Source: Pleurotus djamor
Lineage: Eukaryota > Basidiomycota > Agaricomycetes > Agaricales > Pleurotaceae
DNA length: 64,000 bases
Assembly (NCBI GenBank): GCA_029747585.1
Contig: JAPEVF010000162.1
Span: forward strand, 1-64,000
Direction of reading: 5' to 3'
A model generated the notes under the pieces. That model did no database searches. It worked only from the letters and a program-made list of their open reading frames with translations, and was not told the origin of the DNA. Numbering within the stretch: position 1 is the first letter of the stretch; every line of letters begins with the position of its first letter. A program made the position numbers and the translations under genes. Positions 11,601 to 22,380 of the stretch are shown here, piece after piece.

Positions 11601-12618
11601 GATTGCAGTTGAAGAACGTACGAAGCGGGGATACGAAAATTCGTGTCGGCGGTATTATCCAAGGGTTTGTCACCACCGGACAAGAAATACGTCCTCGTAC
11701 GTCATTGAATTCCCCAATCTTGTACGCTGTTTTGAGTCCAGGAACCTGACGCACATGGTGTCAATTGAAAGAACTCAGGATAATAGGTGAGCTACCTTTT
11801 TGAAGGCGTAGAGGGCTTCACCGTCTTGGGCTTGGGTAAAACTCTCAATGAAAGGACGTTGTCGTTGTAGACGGGTACTGAGAACTACATAATCGCTACT
11901 ATCGCCAACAGACCAGGTCACAACTTCTTGAACGTCGCCAGCGACGATATCTATACAATGATGTGATCAGTTGACAGATCAAGAATTGGTAACTTTCGAG
12001 GACTAACTAGGTTCGATATCGGAATAGAGAAGCACCTTGTGCGAGTTCCCATCAATCGGTTCAACCGTGATGTACAGATATACAAAGGGCAAAGACTGTA
12101 GCTTCAGATCAACCGGCTGGGGGGACAATTCTTAGTTGAAGTGCGTACGAACGGAGGCGGTACACTCACTTCGATGGGGCTAAGAAAAGACATGTTGAAC
12201 CGAACACCACTGACTTCAAGCAGAAAAGATGTCCGAGTAGCGGTAAACTCTGCCGCTGTCTGACTCGGAAGCTTCTCCCCAGTTCAAGCCCACGGGCAGA
12301 AGAGTCGGTACTCAGTACCATCGACTGCAGCACTCGCATACCATTGGACAGACTGAACCTAGCGTCAATGCGATCGTAAAGGATGTGACCATTAGCTTAG
12401 CTTACCTGGGTATAATCCCATATGCGATTCTCGACGCCATACGATGCTTGGGGGTTATTGCCTTGGGGAAGCCAGACGTTAAGATACAGGGACCGAACTG
12501 CCAGAGGCAGAGCGGATGGATTGAAAGGTGTCGTGGTCCAGTTCGAAGGCCCCGATTGCGCGAGTACGAGTGTGCACAAAGACTGGCAGAATAAGACGAC
12601 GAGTACAGGAGAAAGCAT
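8674..12618 (-). CDS. glutaminase-A-like secreted enzyme with C-terminal membrane anchor
   Basis: A many-exon gene. Exon 1 encodes a signal peptide (MLSPVLVVLFCQSLCTLVLA) followed by FNPSALPLAVRSLYLNVWLP, the hallmark N-terminus of the fungal GtaA family (DUF5127/DUF4965-type). Later exons give WYASAAVDGTEYRLF, then the helical (alpha/alpha)-type domain with SARQAMSAMEITLP, YASLLALSARQ and NLALKGIIAIGAMAKMSEIL. A. oryzae GtaA hydrolyses L-glutamine outside the cell; catalytic identity here is inferred from family only. Unlike the secreted enzyme, this one has a C-terminal extension: one transmembrane helix (MIAAVAVIVCFVVLLVVVC at about 9252-9196), a Lys/Arg-Cys stop-transfer run, and a roughly 165-residue tail with an (NT)n run, a coiled-coil-like stretch (VDTLRNEVATLRRQVADL) and a PPPYA end. 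The enzyme is therefore predicted to be surface-anchored with a cytosolic tail. Confidence 0.75.
9036..9078. repeat. coding minisatellite (gtgtta/gtgttc)n
   Basis: Imperfect 6-bp repeats encode the alternating Asn-Thr run in the cytosolic tail of the glutaminase-like protein (minus strand). It is in-frame, so length changes would only alter tail length. Confidence 0.8.
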
Positions 12619-13859
12619 CGGGAGGAAAATGGAGGACTTTGGTCAACGCAAAGGTGCAAGGAGAAAGGGAGGATATAGCAGCACCATGAGAAGTCACGTA
12701 TTATTGGGAGTCTCTGGCCATGATCATCAACGCCGTCTTCGCCACACCTCGTTTCCAAAGCGTATCGTATGAGACACTTTATATTTCAATTGGAAGGCTT
12801 GTTGCGTTTCTAATGTACAGACGGACACATCAAAAGATGGATGCACCAGGACGTATCTTTCCTTGAAAATATGCTGCCCAAAGAGAGCGATAGATCAGAA
12901 AAGTGTGAGCTGCTTGTGCCAGGAAGACTTCAGAGAAGTTTGGAGTTCGACCCTAGCCCATAGTGGCTTCGCTCAATTGGGCTGTCTTTCCCACCCCTCA
13001 AAGGCAATCCTTGAATCTCCCGCCTTGGGAGACATTGGCTCTGAACACGAAGAAGTTGTCCATATCCTTCCCCGTTTCCTTAAGCCCTCGCCGTGGAAGG
13101 TACTTACAGCGGGTTCAATGAGCTACATATGCTCAGTGATGACTGTTATTGGGGTTTAGAGTACGTACTCTATGTATGTAGATGTCTTCGCTGGAGTCTC
13201 GGAGACCATGGAAAGCAGCGAAAACGCGAGTATCCCTCTCCTTAATGTCTGGTGAAGAGATAAGCTATCAGCAGACCTTTGACAAATTTACATCTGATTC
13301 GCATGAGGCGGAGGCCACAAAGGATGTGGTGGCCCCTGCCATCTGGGGGCTGGAAAGGGGATGAAAAGTCGACACGTCCGGTGTTTTCCTTTGCAGCATT
13401 TAATGATGGAATTCGATAGAAGATAAGCAGGGGACCCATGACCTACATCCACACGCTTTGGGGCCCGCGAAAAGACCCGCGACAGACCGTTTCATGGTTG
13501 GAAAACCCGTTTGACCTATGTTGGAGAGTTGAAGGACGCCTCAAGCGCCTGTGGGCTTTATCGATTGTCACTGAACGGCATGGGCTTCAGATAAAAGGCG
13601 TCTAACGGAAAGACCCAGACTATTCATGTCGGTTTCATCCCCAAGATTTAATGATAGATAACGATAGACCACGCACAGCTCCATGCCTGCAAGAAAGGAC
13701 GATACTCCAGAGATACGTCCAGGATACGTCCGGGAGGGACCGTTTGAAGGGAATTCTTGGGGAATTCCCTAGGACATTCTTTTGAGCATAAAAACGGCTA
13801 GGTAGATTGAGAGCAAGACCCAACCAACGTTTAACTCTTCAATATCTACTCGCGTACCA
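12619..13859. other. upstream spacer, part of the tandem GTPase unit
   Basis: No gene was recognised. From about 12960 on the sequence is homologous to 16870-17470, which lies upstream of GTPase copy 3: shared blocks include ttgggctgtctttcccacccct (versus ttgggctagcgtttcccacc), tttatcgattgtcactgaac and gatttaatgatagataacga. It is therefore the type-1 promoter region shared by copies 1 and 3. Confidence 0.6.
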
Positions 13860-14993
13860 ATGTTTACTTCGTTCGAGAAAACCCAGGATATGTCAAGCGG
13901 CGACGTCGTCATCGCGTAAGTGATGCTCTTTGAGGGCGGCAGCTTGACGATGGCATATGCTGATCAGTGATCCCACGACAACAGTATCATGGGCCCAACG
14001 GGGTCAGGAAAAAGCACGGTGAGTTAGACTCGCGCGTCTAGTGAGGTGTCTAACCAGGTCAAGGGGATAGTTTGTCAAATATGCGGCGAGACACAGCGGC
14101 AAGAGGCTCGTTGGGCACAGTCTCCAGTCGAAGACGTCGCAAGTGCAGGCATACACAATCAAGATGGGCGAGCAGAAGGTCATACTTGTAGACACCCCTG
14201 GATTCGACAACACGAACCTATCTGATACCAAAGTTCTGGGGATGATTGCGGATTGGCTCCGAGCGACGTACGCATTCACTACGAGTTTCCCGGGAAGTTG
14301 AGCACTGACACTAAACTTGACAGATACAACAACAAAGTCAGGCTTTCCGGGATCATATACACGCATCGCGTTTCCGACAATCGCATGGCAGGAACGCCAC
14401 TGAAAAATCTGAAGATGTTCGCTCAGCTGTGTGGTTCGGCCTCAGCTGAGAGAGTCATCCTCATGACGACGATGTGGGATAGGGTAACCTCTCGCAGTGT
14501 CGGGGAGAAAAGGGAGAAGGACCTGAAAGATAACTTCTGGAAGGACATGATAGAGAAGAATGCGAAGGTGGCCAGGTTCGAAGCGAGCTATGAGTCAGCC
14601 TGGCAGGTTATTGGTATGGTAAATGCGACAACGGCAAGAGAGAAGCTGTTGCTTCAGGAGGAGATGGTAGACTTGCGCAACAAGTTGAGCGAGACTGGGG
14701 CAGGAAGGACTCTGTGGGACACACTCCAGAAGCAGCTCGACGAAGAGAAGAAGCTTTTGAACGAACTGTGCGTCGAGGCGGATGTGCAAGACAACCCCCA
14801 ATTGGCCGCCGACTTGCGCGCACAATACGAGCAAGTACGCCAGCAGCTCCAAGCGACCTTTCAGCAAGTACAGACGCTGAGGATTCCTTTTGGACGCCGT
14901 ACCGCTCAGTTCTTCAAGTTCAAGACAGCCAAATCGGTAGGTGGCGATGGCGATTATGCTCCGTTCGCCATTGATGCTGATCTGCATCCGTAG
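13860..14993 (+). CDS. AIG1-like P-loop GTPase, copy 1 (intact)
   Basis: A G-domain protein of a family greatly expanded in Agaricomycetes; cellular role unknown. Four exons join in frame: MFTSFEKTQDMSSGDVVIA, then Walker A (GPTGSGKST) in a short exon, then FVKYAARHSGKRLVGH through G3 (VILVDTPGFDNTNLSD), and finally YNNKVRLSGIIYTHRVSDNR to the end. The conserved TTMWD block (residues about 165) sits where G4 is expected. The C-terminal third is a predicted long coiled coil (KQLDEEKKLLNELCVEADVQ) followed by IPFGRR. About 310 residues, no membrane segment. The start is the only Met that gives the family N-terminus. It is followed by an obvious homologous pseudogene. Confidence 0.82.
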
Positions 14994-15674
14994 ATCCCCA
15001 TTAAACTTCCCTTCTGAGGAGTAGCAATTTCTGGTGCGGTTGACAATCCTGAGTAGCCCATATTATGGAGTTTGTCGAGCCTACTCTTTGTCATCAGTCA
15101 TGTTTGTGTTGTTACGAACCTTCAACAATGTACAATATCAATGGAGAGATTATGATAAGAGACTCTTACCGCGAGGTCGATCGAGAAGAACCGGTCACAA
15201 AAGAAGAGTACCTTGACTCGGAATGAGGAGCGAGCCGAAGTTCCGGCACCGTCCTTCGTACTGCAGATCACAAAATTTGATACACGATAGACAGAGAATA
15301 GATGACCTCCCGATGGACGCGCTTTGGCGCCGAGAACAAGGACCATGGCTGGCATGTTCATGTCAGACAGCGGGGTTTCTATATAATCTTCAGGACGTCT
15401 TGAGCGCCTCTGAGCTGCATCAAAAGTGTGGGCTTCGGTCTAACAGGAAAGGTTCATGATAGATCACGATAGACGACTTACAACTCCACACTGAGTTGGT
15501 GAGGACGATATACCACCCGGCATACGTCCGGTATGAAACGCAAGGGCCTTTTGACGTGCGTGCAAACGAGCATGAGACGTAGGACATTCTCTTTCGCGTC
15601 TCGCATAAAAGACAGCGAAGGAGGTTAATAGTACGCCCCAAACCTCGAATCTCCAGCACATATGCATACAACCT
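14994..15674. other. spacer between GTPase copies 1 and 2
   Basis: It begins with the shared 3' flank (tagatccccattaaacttcc at about 14993-15012) and ends with the type-2 leader containing a TATA-like cgcataaaagacagcgaagg at about 15602-15621. The corresponding spacer is missing in the second unit. No independent gene is seen. Confidence 0.6.
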
Positions 15675-16709
15675 ATGTCCGTTGGGAAAACCCGACAATG
15701 GAGCGACGATATCGTCATTGCATGAGTGATGTCTTCATAGAGAGCGCTATGACGGCACAGGCTCATTACTTGAACTGTAGTGTTCTGTGCCCAACGGGCG
15801 TAGGGAACAGCACGGTGAGTTGGACATGCCCAGATGCGCGGGGTTCGTTGTCGCACCTGACCAAGGAGATAGTTCATCTCCTGCGCGTCTAGACAACCCA
15901 TAGGTGGAAAGCTTGTTAGGCACGGTCTCGAAGTGAAGACGTTGAGCGTGGAGCCGCAGGCGAATGGAAGGTCGTGCTGATCGATACCCCTGGGTTCAAA
16001 AACGAAAACACGAACATGACAGAGGTCAAAGTTCTAAGGATGATTGCAGAATGGCTTCAGAAACGTACGAATTCCGACCCATGCCAATGAAGTGATACTG
16101 ATATGTATGTGATTTGCCAGATACAAACGTCGAGTTACACTTTCCGGAATCATATGCATGCACCGCATCCGACAATTGTATGACAGGAGCGCCACGGAAG
16201 AATTCGAAGATGTTCACTCCGTTATGTGGCGGTTCGATCGCGCTTGAGAGAGTGGTGCTCACCACGACGATGTGGGGGAAGCTATCCGCTCCCAGCGTCG
16301 GGGAGGAACGAGAGGAGGATCTGAAGGATCTGTTCTGGAGGGACTTGTTAGAGATGCGAGCAAGGATGACCAGGTTCGAGGCGAGCTTTGAATCTGCCTG
16401 GCAGGTGGTTGGTATGGTGAGTGCAATGGCGGAAAAAGAGAAGCTGGTGCTTCAGGAGGAGATAGTAGACTTGAGGAAAAAGTTGAGCGAGACTGGCGCA
16501 GGAAGGATATTGTTTGATACCAACTCGACATGGAGGCGGAGAAACAGGACAACCCTAACTTGCGCACACAATACGAGCAAGTGCGCCAGCAGTTGAAGGC
16601 CACGTTTAAGCAACTCCAGACCTTGAAAATTCCTTCGGGACGCCGTATCTCTCAGTTCTTCGAGTTCAAGAATGGCAAATCGGTGACTGCCAGCAACGAT
16701 TACGCTTAG
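15675..16709 (+). pseudogene. AIG1-like GTPase, copy 2 (degenerate)
   Basis: Clearly homologous to its neighbours but broken in several independent ways. The first intron donor is atgagt instead of gtgagt (15722). The Walker A loop reads CPTGVGNST: the first Gly is Cys and the essential Lys is Asn (codon 15806-15808). About 13 bp are missing near 15950, just before the expected IGEWKV stretch, which shifts the frame. One base is lost in CACCGCATCCGAC (about 16165), a second shift. The region coding the KQLDEEKKLLNELC coiled coil (about 16520) is largely deleted. The remnant of the 3' flank follows. It cannot make a functional GTPase by any reading I found. Confidence 0.85.
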
Positions 16710-17471
16710 TTCACCATCGCTATTATGTAATGCTGATCTACATCCATAGATCCCCATTAAACTTCCGTTCTGAGGCCTTGAGGGTTGTCTGGCTTCGGAC
16801 GTTGACGACAACATAATCTAGAGTATGTAAGTAAAGGTGTGCCGTGTGTGGGACGAGAGGAGATTATTTGACGCTTAGCTCGATTGGGCTAGCGTTTCCC
16901 ACCCCTGAGCTAGAGGACCAGGGTTTGGTTCTCTCCAAGTTCTCTCAGACCGCGGAAGCTCAATCCTTTTATACCACTGGATCGCCCTATTTTGTTTGGC
17001 CTTCTTAGTCTCATCAAGATCGTCGTGGAGGGGCCTTATAGCAGGTGCAATGAGGTACTCATACTCAGTGTTGATTGATACTGGGGTTTCCCCTGTATCA
17101 GCCACACGCAAAATGTGAGGTTCCAGATGCTTCCTTCGCAGTATTTATTGATCAAATTTGATAGAAGATAAGCAGAGAACATATGACCTTGAAGGACGCT
17201 ATGAGCTTTTTATCGATTGTCACTGAACGGCATCATGGGCTCTGGTTAAAGGCGTCTAACCCAAGACTATTCATGTCGGTCTCATCCACAAGATTTAATG
17301 ATAGATAACGATAGACCACTTACACCCCCATGGCTTGCAGGAGGGGACGATACTCTAGATATACGTCCAGAATAAATCCGGGGTGGACCATTTCAAGGGG
17401 ATTTCCTGGCTAGGTACGTTGAGAACAAGACCCAACTCCTCAAGGCCTCAATATCCACTGTGCGCGTAAGA
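16710..17471. other. spacer and type-1 promoter upstream of copy 3
   Basis: The 3' flank of copy 2 (tagatccccattaaacttcc near 16748) is followed from about 16870 by sequence homologous to the region upstream of copy 1, including tttatcgattgtcactgaac and gatttaatgatagataacga. The start codon of copy 3 follows. No other gene. Confidence 0.6.
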
Positions 17472-18612
17472 ATGCCAACTTCAGTCGAGAAAACCGAGCT
17501 TCTGCCGAGCGGCGACGTCGTCATTGTGTAAGTGATGGGCTTTGAGGGCGGCAGCTTGACGACGGCATATGCTGATCACACGACGGCAGTGTCATGGGCC
17601 CAACGGGGTCAGGAAAAACCACGGTGAGTGACTTGCGTGTTTGACGAGGCGTTCAACCATTCAATACAACAGTTCATTGACTATGCGTCAAGGCGCAGCG
17701 GGGAGAAATTGGCCAGGAGTAGTCGCAAGTCACAAGTGCAGCCCTACAAGACCAAGATAGGCGAGCAGAAGGTTATACTTGTCGATACACCCGGATTCGA
17801 CGACACGAACATGAGCGACACCCAAGTTCTAGAAATGATTGCAGATTGGCTTCAAAAAACGTACGAATTCGTTACTGGTTGCCCAAGAGTGTGGACACTA
17901 ATATATATACCTTGGCAGATATAACAATAAGGTCAAGCTTTCCGGGATCATATACATGCATCGCATTTCCGACAATCGCATGGCAGGAACGCCATTCAAG
18001 AATTTTAAGATGTTCGCTCAGTTGTGTGGCTCGGAAGCCGCCGAGGGAGTCATCCTCACAACGACGATGTGGGGGAAGTTGGCCTCTCGCAGCATCGGGG
18101 AGAAGCGGGAGAAGGAAATGACGGAGAAGTTCTGGAAGGACATGCTAGAGAAAACCGCGAAGGTAGCTAGGTTTGAGGCTAGCTATGACTCTGCCTGGCA
18201 GGTGATTGGTCTGGTGAGCGCGACCGCGAAAGCAGAGAAGCTGTTGCTTCAGGAGGAGATGGTAGACTTGAGGAAGAGGTTGAGCGAGACTGGCGCAGGA
18301 AAGACTCTGTGGGACACACTCCAGAAGCAGCTCGACGAAGAGAAGAAACTATTGAACGAGTTATGCATAGAGGCGGAGATGCAGGACAACCCCAAACTAG
18401 CCGCCGACCTACGCGCACAGTACGAGCGAGTGCACCAGCAGTTAGAAGCCACATTTGAGCAAATCAAGACCTTGAAGATTCCTTTTGGACGCCGTCTCTC
18501 TCTGTTCTTTAGGTTCGAGAAAACCAGAAAATATTCTCCTTCCCACAAAAACAGCGAGGGAGGCTTACGGCGAACACTCAATATCAAATCTCCAACACAT
18601 ACTCCGAGTTAA
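17472..18612 (+). CDS. AIG1-like P-loop GTPase, copy 3 (C-terminus replaced)
   Basis: Same gene plan as copy 1: MPTSVEKTELLPSGDVVIVV, Walker A GPTGSGKTT, then FIDYASRRSGEKL, G3 VILVDTPGFDDTNMSD, TTTMWGK and the C-terminal coiled coil ending in IPFGRR. The GTPase core looks intact; a few residues are lost between the G1 and G3 regions (KLARSSRKSQVQ, shorter than in copy 1). The last roughly 30 codons (after FFRFEKTRK) do not match copy 1. They are instead homologous to the leader of copy 2 (18525-18612 versus about 15585-15675). The natural end of this gene was therefore deleted and fused to the upstream region of copy 4, and translation stops at a TAA two codons before the former start of copy 4. 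Confidence 0.75.
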
Positions 18613-18615
18613 CCT

Positions 18616-19945
18616 AGGTCAACTTCAGTCGAGAAAACCCAGAGTCTGTTGTGCGACGATGTTGTCATTGCGTGAGTGACGTCTTCAAACCATGACAGCA
18701 CAGGCTCATTGCCTTATTGTAGCGTTATTGGTCCAACAGGAGTGGGGAAAGGCACGGTGAGCTAGACATGTGTGGTTCGTTGTTACGCCTAACCAAGGTG
18801 ATAGTTTATCTCCTACGCGTCCAGACAACCGATGGGTGGAAAGCTTGTTGGGCACGGTCTCAAAGTGAAGACGTTGAACGTACAGCCTTACAAAATCAAG
18901 ATAGGCGAACGAAAGGTTATACTGGTCGATACCCCTGGATTCGACACGAACATGACAGAGATCAAAGTTCTGAATTTGATTGCAGAATGGCTTCAGAAGA
19001 CGTACGAATTCAGACCTAGTTGCTGGTGAACTTGGAACTGATTCATGACTTGCTAGATATAACGACAGCGTCAAGCTCGCCGGAATCATATACATGCACC
19101 GCATTTCTGACAATCGCACGAGAGGAGATCCATCGAAGAATTTGAAGATGTTCGCTCAGCTGTGTGGCTCGGTCGCGGCCGAGAGAGTTATCCTCACGAC
19201 GACGATGTGGGGAAAGTTGACTTCTCGCAGCGTCGGGGAGAAACGAGAGAAGGAGATGACGGACAAGTTCTGGAAGGATATGATAGAGAAAAAGGCGCAG
19301 GTGGTTAGGTTCGAAGCGAGCTATGAGTCCGCCTGGCAGGTGATTGGTCTGGCGAGCGCGACCGTGAAGACAGAGAAGCTACTGCTTCAAGAGGAGATGG
19401 TAGACTTGAAGAAGAAGTTGAGCGAGACTGGCGCAGGAAGGACTCTGTGGGACACACTCCAGAAGCAGCTCGACGAAGAGAAGAAACTATTGAACGAGTT
19501 GTGCATAGAGGCGGAGACGCAGGACAACCCCCAACTAGCCGCCGACTTGCGCGCACAATACGAGCAAGTGCGCCAGCAGTTGAAGGCCGCGTTTAAGCAA
19601 GCCCAGACCTTGAAAATTCCTTTGGGACACCGTGTCGATCAGTTCTTCGAGTTCAAGAAGGCCAGATCGGTGGGTGGCAACTATCAGGCAACTATCAGGC
19701 TAAGCCCAGCATTGACACTGTTCTGCGACCGTAGATCCCCATCAAACTTCCGTTCTGAGGGTTGTCCGACTTCGGACGACGTTGTTCTCGCGTACTACCC
19801 GTCAGTCAGAACAGTAACCTTGTTTATTGTGCAAACCCAATGTTGTCACGAACCTTCACTAAGTAGCGTGCTCGATACCTGTTGGTACCTGCAGGGATGT
19901 TGGGCGACCATGATGACAAAGATGAGCATTGAATACTTAGCGTAG
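18616..19945 (+). pseudogene. AIG1-like GTPase, copy 4 (start codon lost, downstream of copy 3)
   Basis: Apart from its start, the body reads as a full family member: STSVEKTQSLLCDDVVIA, FISYASRQPMGGKL, G3 VILVDTPGFDTNMTE, TTTMWGK, and the coiled coil to IPLGHR. But the position of the start ATG in copy 2 (ctATGtcc) is AGG here (18616-18618), with a TAA two codons upstream in the same frame. The Walker A loop is GPTGVGKGT, with Gly in place of the Mg-binding Ser/Thr. An 11-bp tandem duplication at 19678-19699 shifts the frame at the end, so the frame runs on about 70 codons into the former 3' flank. It may still be transcribed with copy 3; translation would need re-initiation or stop read-through. 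Confidence 0.6.
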
Positions 19946-21386
19946 TGACTGCGAGGGCGGTGAGTCGCAAAATCCATTCGGCAGGCGCGCTAGCGGCTAG
20001 CCACATCTGAACTAAAACCATACCCAGACCCTGGGGCCCAAGTCCACAACGCGGCAATCTATCTTCAACGTTCAACATTCAATGGCGTGGTCGGCTCGCG
20101 CTGCTATTGTATTTCACAGTCTACAGAACAAGTACAGAACTGCCCCAAAGGGAGGGATTGAAGGGAAAAAATTATGAGTCCAACAGACTCGCGCACTGTG
20201 AACCGCACTGAAGGATAGCAAAGCCCTACCAACGGCTCACCCTTTCGCCGGGATAACCCAAGATATGTGAGGAAGGATCCCACTGGAGGATCAGATTTCT
20301 GCTCCGGGGGGCATCTTCCCTTGTCCAAGCCATACAGCAAGGAGACAAAGTCTGAGCAAGAGGTCAGAAGACAACTACCCAGCGCCCAAGGTAAAGGTCC
20401 TGCATGGAAGACAGTTATTTTACGGTTGTCTTTCAAGATCCACAAAAAGAACGCACCCCGAAACACCTGCAGGAGGTTATCCTGCTCTACATGCCTCGCC
20501 CGAAGAACGCGCATGCCTGCGGGCTGAGAACAGATTGCGTATCAACCAGTCTCGCACGTTTCCTCTGGCTGTGGAGACGGAAGCCTAGAAACTGCAAGGG
20601 CCGTGACCAACAACCAACCATACCCAAGCTCTCGACACACGAATGTGCCGTCCGACAGCGAAAAGGTAAGAAAGAAGACTAGGACGGAAGATATCCAGAC
20701 AATGCGAGTTCCAGACCTGCCCAACAGCGTTTGCCCTCGCCAACGTCGCATACATACGTGCGTATTGGGTCTTCAGGGTGAGCGTCGGGAGTCGATATGG
20801 AGTTCGCAGTGAGGTCAAGATGTGAACACAAACTCTTGACTCGTTCACTAAGCCAGCTGAAAAGCCTGTGTGGGATGAACGGGAGTCTGGAGGGTTGAGA
20901 GAACCAGCCTGGTGTGAACCACGTTTTATTCCCCTCGTGCTTACTTCCCACGACGTTTATATATGTAAAATATTGGTCAATGACCAACGTAAGTACGCAT
21001 CATGGCGCCCGCGTTCTACTCGCAATTTGCTCGAGCCCATTTGGTGCCCATGCCATTACTTCATTTGGGGCCTTTTCGAGCAACTTGTTCCCCAAGCATT
21101 TTTAGCATACCAGCAAACACCACTGCAGGACAATGCCTTGGTGTTCTTTTTTGAGTCGCTGGTGCCATCCGAATTTCTCTGAAGTCCGGCGGCAGCACTG
21201 CAGTATCGTATCCACCTTCTTGTGAACAAATCGAAGTTGTCAACATAGTGCACATGAAACGAGTCACATCCCCTTAAGTTCAAGGGCGAGGCCCAACTCA
21301 CTGCTCAGTCTGACATTGATTTTCTTCCCAGCTGTGGCATGATCGGATACAAGGATTGAGATACGCGGCTAGGTGTACTAGGTGTA
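19946..21386. other. long spacer, no recognised gene
   Basis: Overlapping frames on both strands lack any recognisable domain. Around 20160-20290 the sequence shares short blocks with about 24990-25130 (gggaaaaaatta, then an actgcgaa/actgtgaa...gcact...aagg block, then acccaagatatgtgag/acccagatgtgtgaga). This might be a diverged old repeat, but the evidence is weak. Confidence 0.35.
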
Positions 21387-22380
21387 TCAAAGAATTGGGC
21401 AGTCTCCTCGGCACATGCCAGGGTTCCTAGCGAACCATGCATAGTTGTCCGCATTCTGCACGGCTCTGTCGTGGCTGAGTTTGGCCAGAGCCCAGGAAGC
21501 TGGGCTTGTGTAGACCTCCATTGTGTTCTTGTTTGCACCATCGAGGAACGCGATATCAAAGTGAGCTAGCTCGTGGACGAGAGTGGTAGCCTGATTGTAT
21601 GTTCTGAGCTGAGAGCTGGGCGCAACATGGGCAAGGATATACTGACCGCTGCCTCTGGTGAATAGTAGGCGGCCGAGAAAAAGGCTGGACAAAGGTTGAT
21701 TTCCTTTACTCTGCTAGGAGTTAGTCGTTGATTGACAAAGACATGGAATATGCATTACCCATCCGCCGCGCCACGATGAAAGACGTAGGCTTGCACTGCT
21801 ACCTTGCCCATGACGCCACCACATTCACCCAAGTTGTTGCAGTTGTAACGAATGCCAACACCGTTGTCATTGTTGAGGTTGAACTCGGCATGGGTCTTCA
21901 GCGCGGTTGCACGCTGTCTGATCATGACCCAGTGCGCGGGACTGTATGCCCCAAACCACTTCGTAAACCTGGAAAGGATGGGATCATTTGGATTAGCGGG
22001 GGCGCCACCGACCGCGTCGAACTGATGCATGTAGCTGAAGAGTATGCCAATCAACGTCCAGAGATCATTCAAGTACTGTGAGTGGATACGAACTTATAGG
22101 CGTTGTCTATGTAGCCTTGGGCAACAGGGATAGCATCTTGGATTTTACGGAGCTGTTCAGCATTGCAAGTCGGAGCATTGATGGCGGCAGCCGCAATGTC
22201 GTCCACGTTCAACTGCTGGGGATTTCCAAGGGATGTGTCTGCTCATAAGACAGGATCAGATTGGTAAGAAGGAATGGGGGAAGCGTCCACACCTCTGGGA
22301 ACTGCTGTTGCAGTGGTTTGCTGGACGAAGGTCGTGGCAACCAGGCAGTAGGTGATGAGTTTGACGAAGACAGCGACCAT
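21387..22380 (-). CDS. secreted M35-like Asp-zincin metalloprotease
   Basis: The start at 22380 gives a signal peptide (MVAVFVKLITYCLVATTFVQ). Exons then read DTSLGNPQQLNVDDIAAAAI, APTCNAEQLRKIQDAIPVAQ, a central part with WFGAYSPAHWVMIRQRATAL, VGIRYNCNNLGECGGVMGKV (Cys pairs), and the zinc site LVHELAHFDIAF: HExxH with a downstream Asp in the extended Asp-zincin pattern. The exon ends with NADNYAWFARN, the usual C-terminal motif of lysine-specific/deuterolysin-like enzymes. The family hydrolyses proteins outside the cell. The exact last residues are uncertain because the reading after YAWFA could be spliced differently. It is divergent from epsin, with 404 bp between start codons. Confidence 0.78.

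Larger units (their letters stand above)
12950..19990 (+). repeat. tandem duplication of a two-gene GTPase unit
   Basis: Unit A (about 12950-16860) carries copies 1 and 2; unit B (about 16860-19990) carries copies 3 and 4. Copies 1 and 3 share the same promoter block (gatttaatgatagataacga, cgtctaac, gacgatactc). Copies 2 and 4 share a different leader (acagcgaaggagg versus acagcgagggagg, then aatctccagcacata versus aatctccaacacata). The 3' flank tagatccccattaaacttcc recurs after copies 1, 2 and 4. Unit B lacks the roughly 650-bp spacer that separates the two genes in unit A. Confidence 0.75.

Noticed and set aside
14595..14987. Minus-strand Leu/Val-rich frames within the GTPase copies
   Set aside because: The same shadow recurs opposite each copy (for example 18179-18587 and 19305-19556), as expected for the complement of a coiled-coil sequence.
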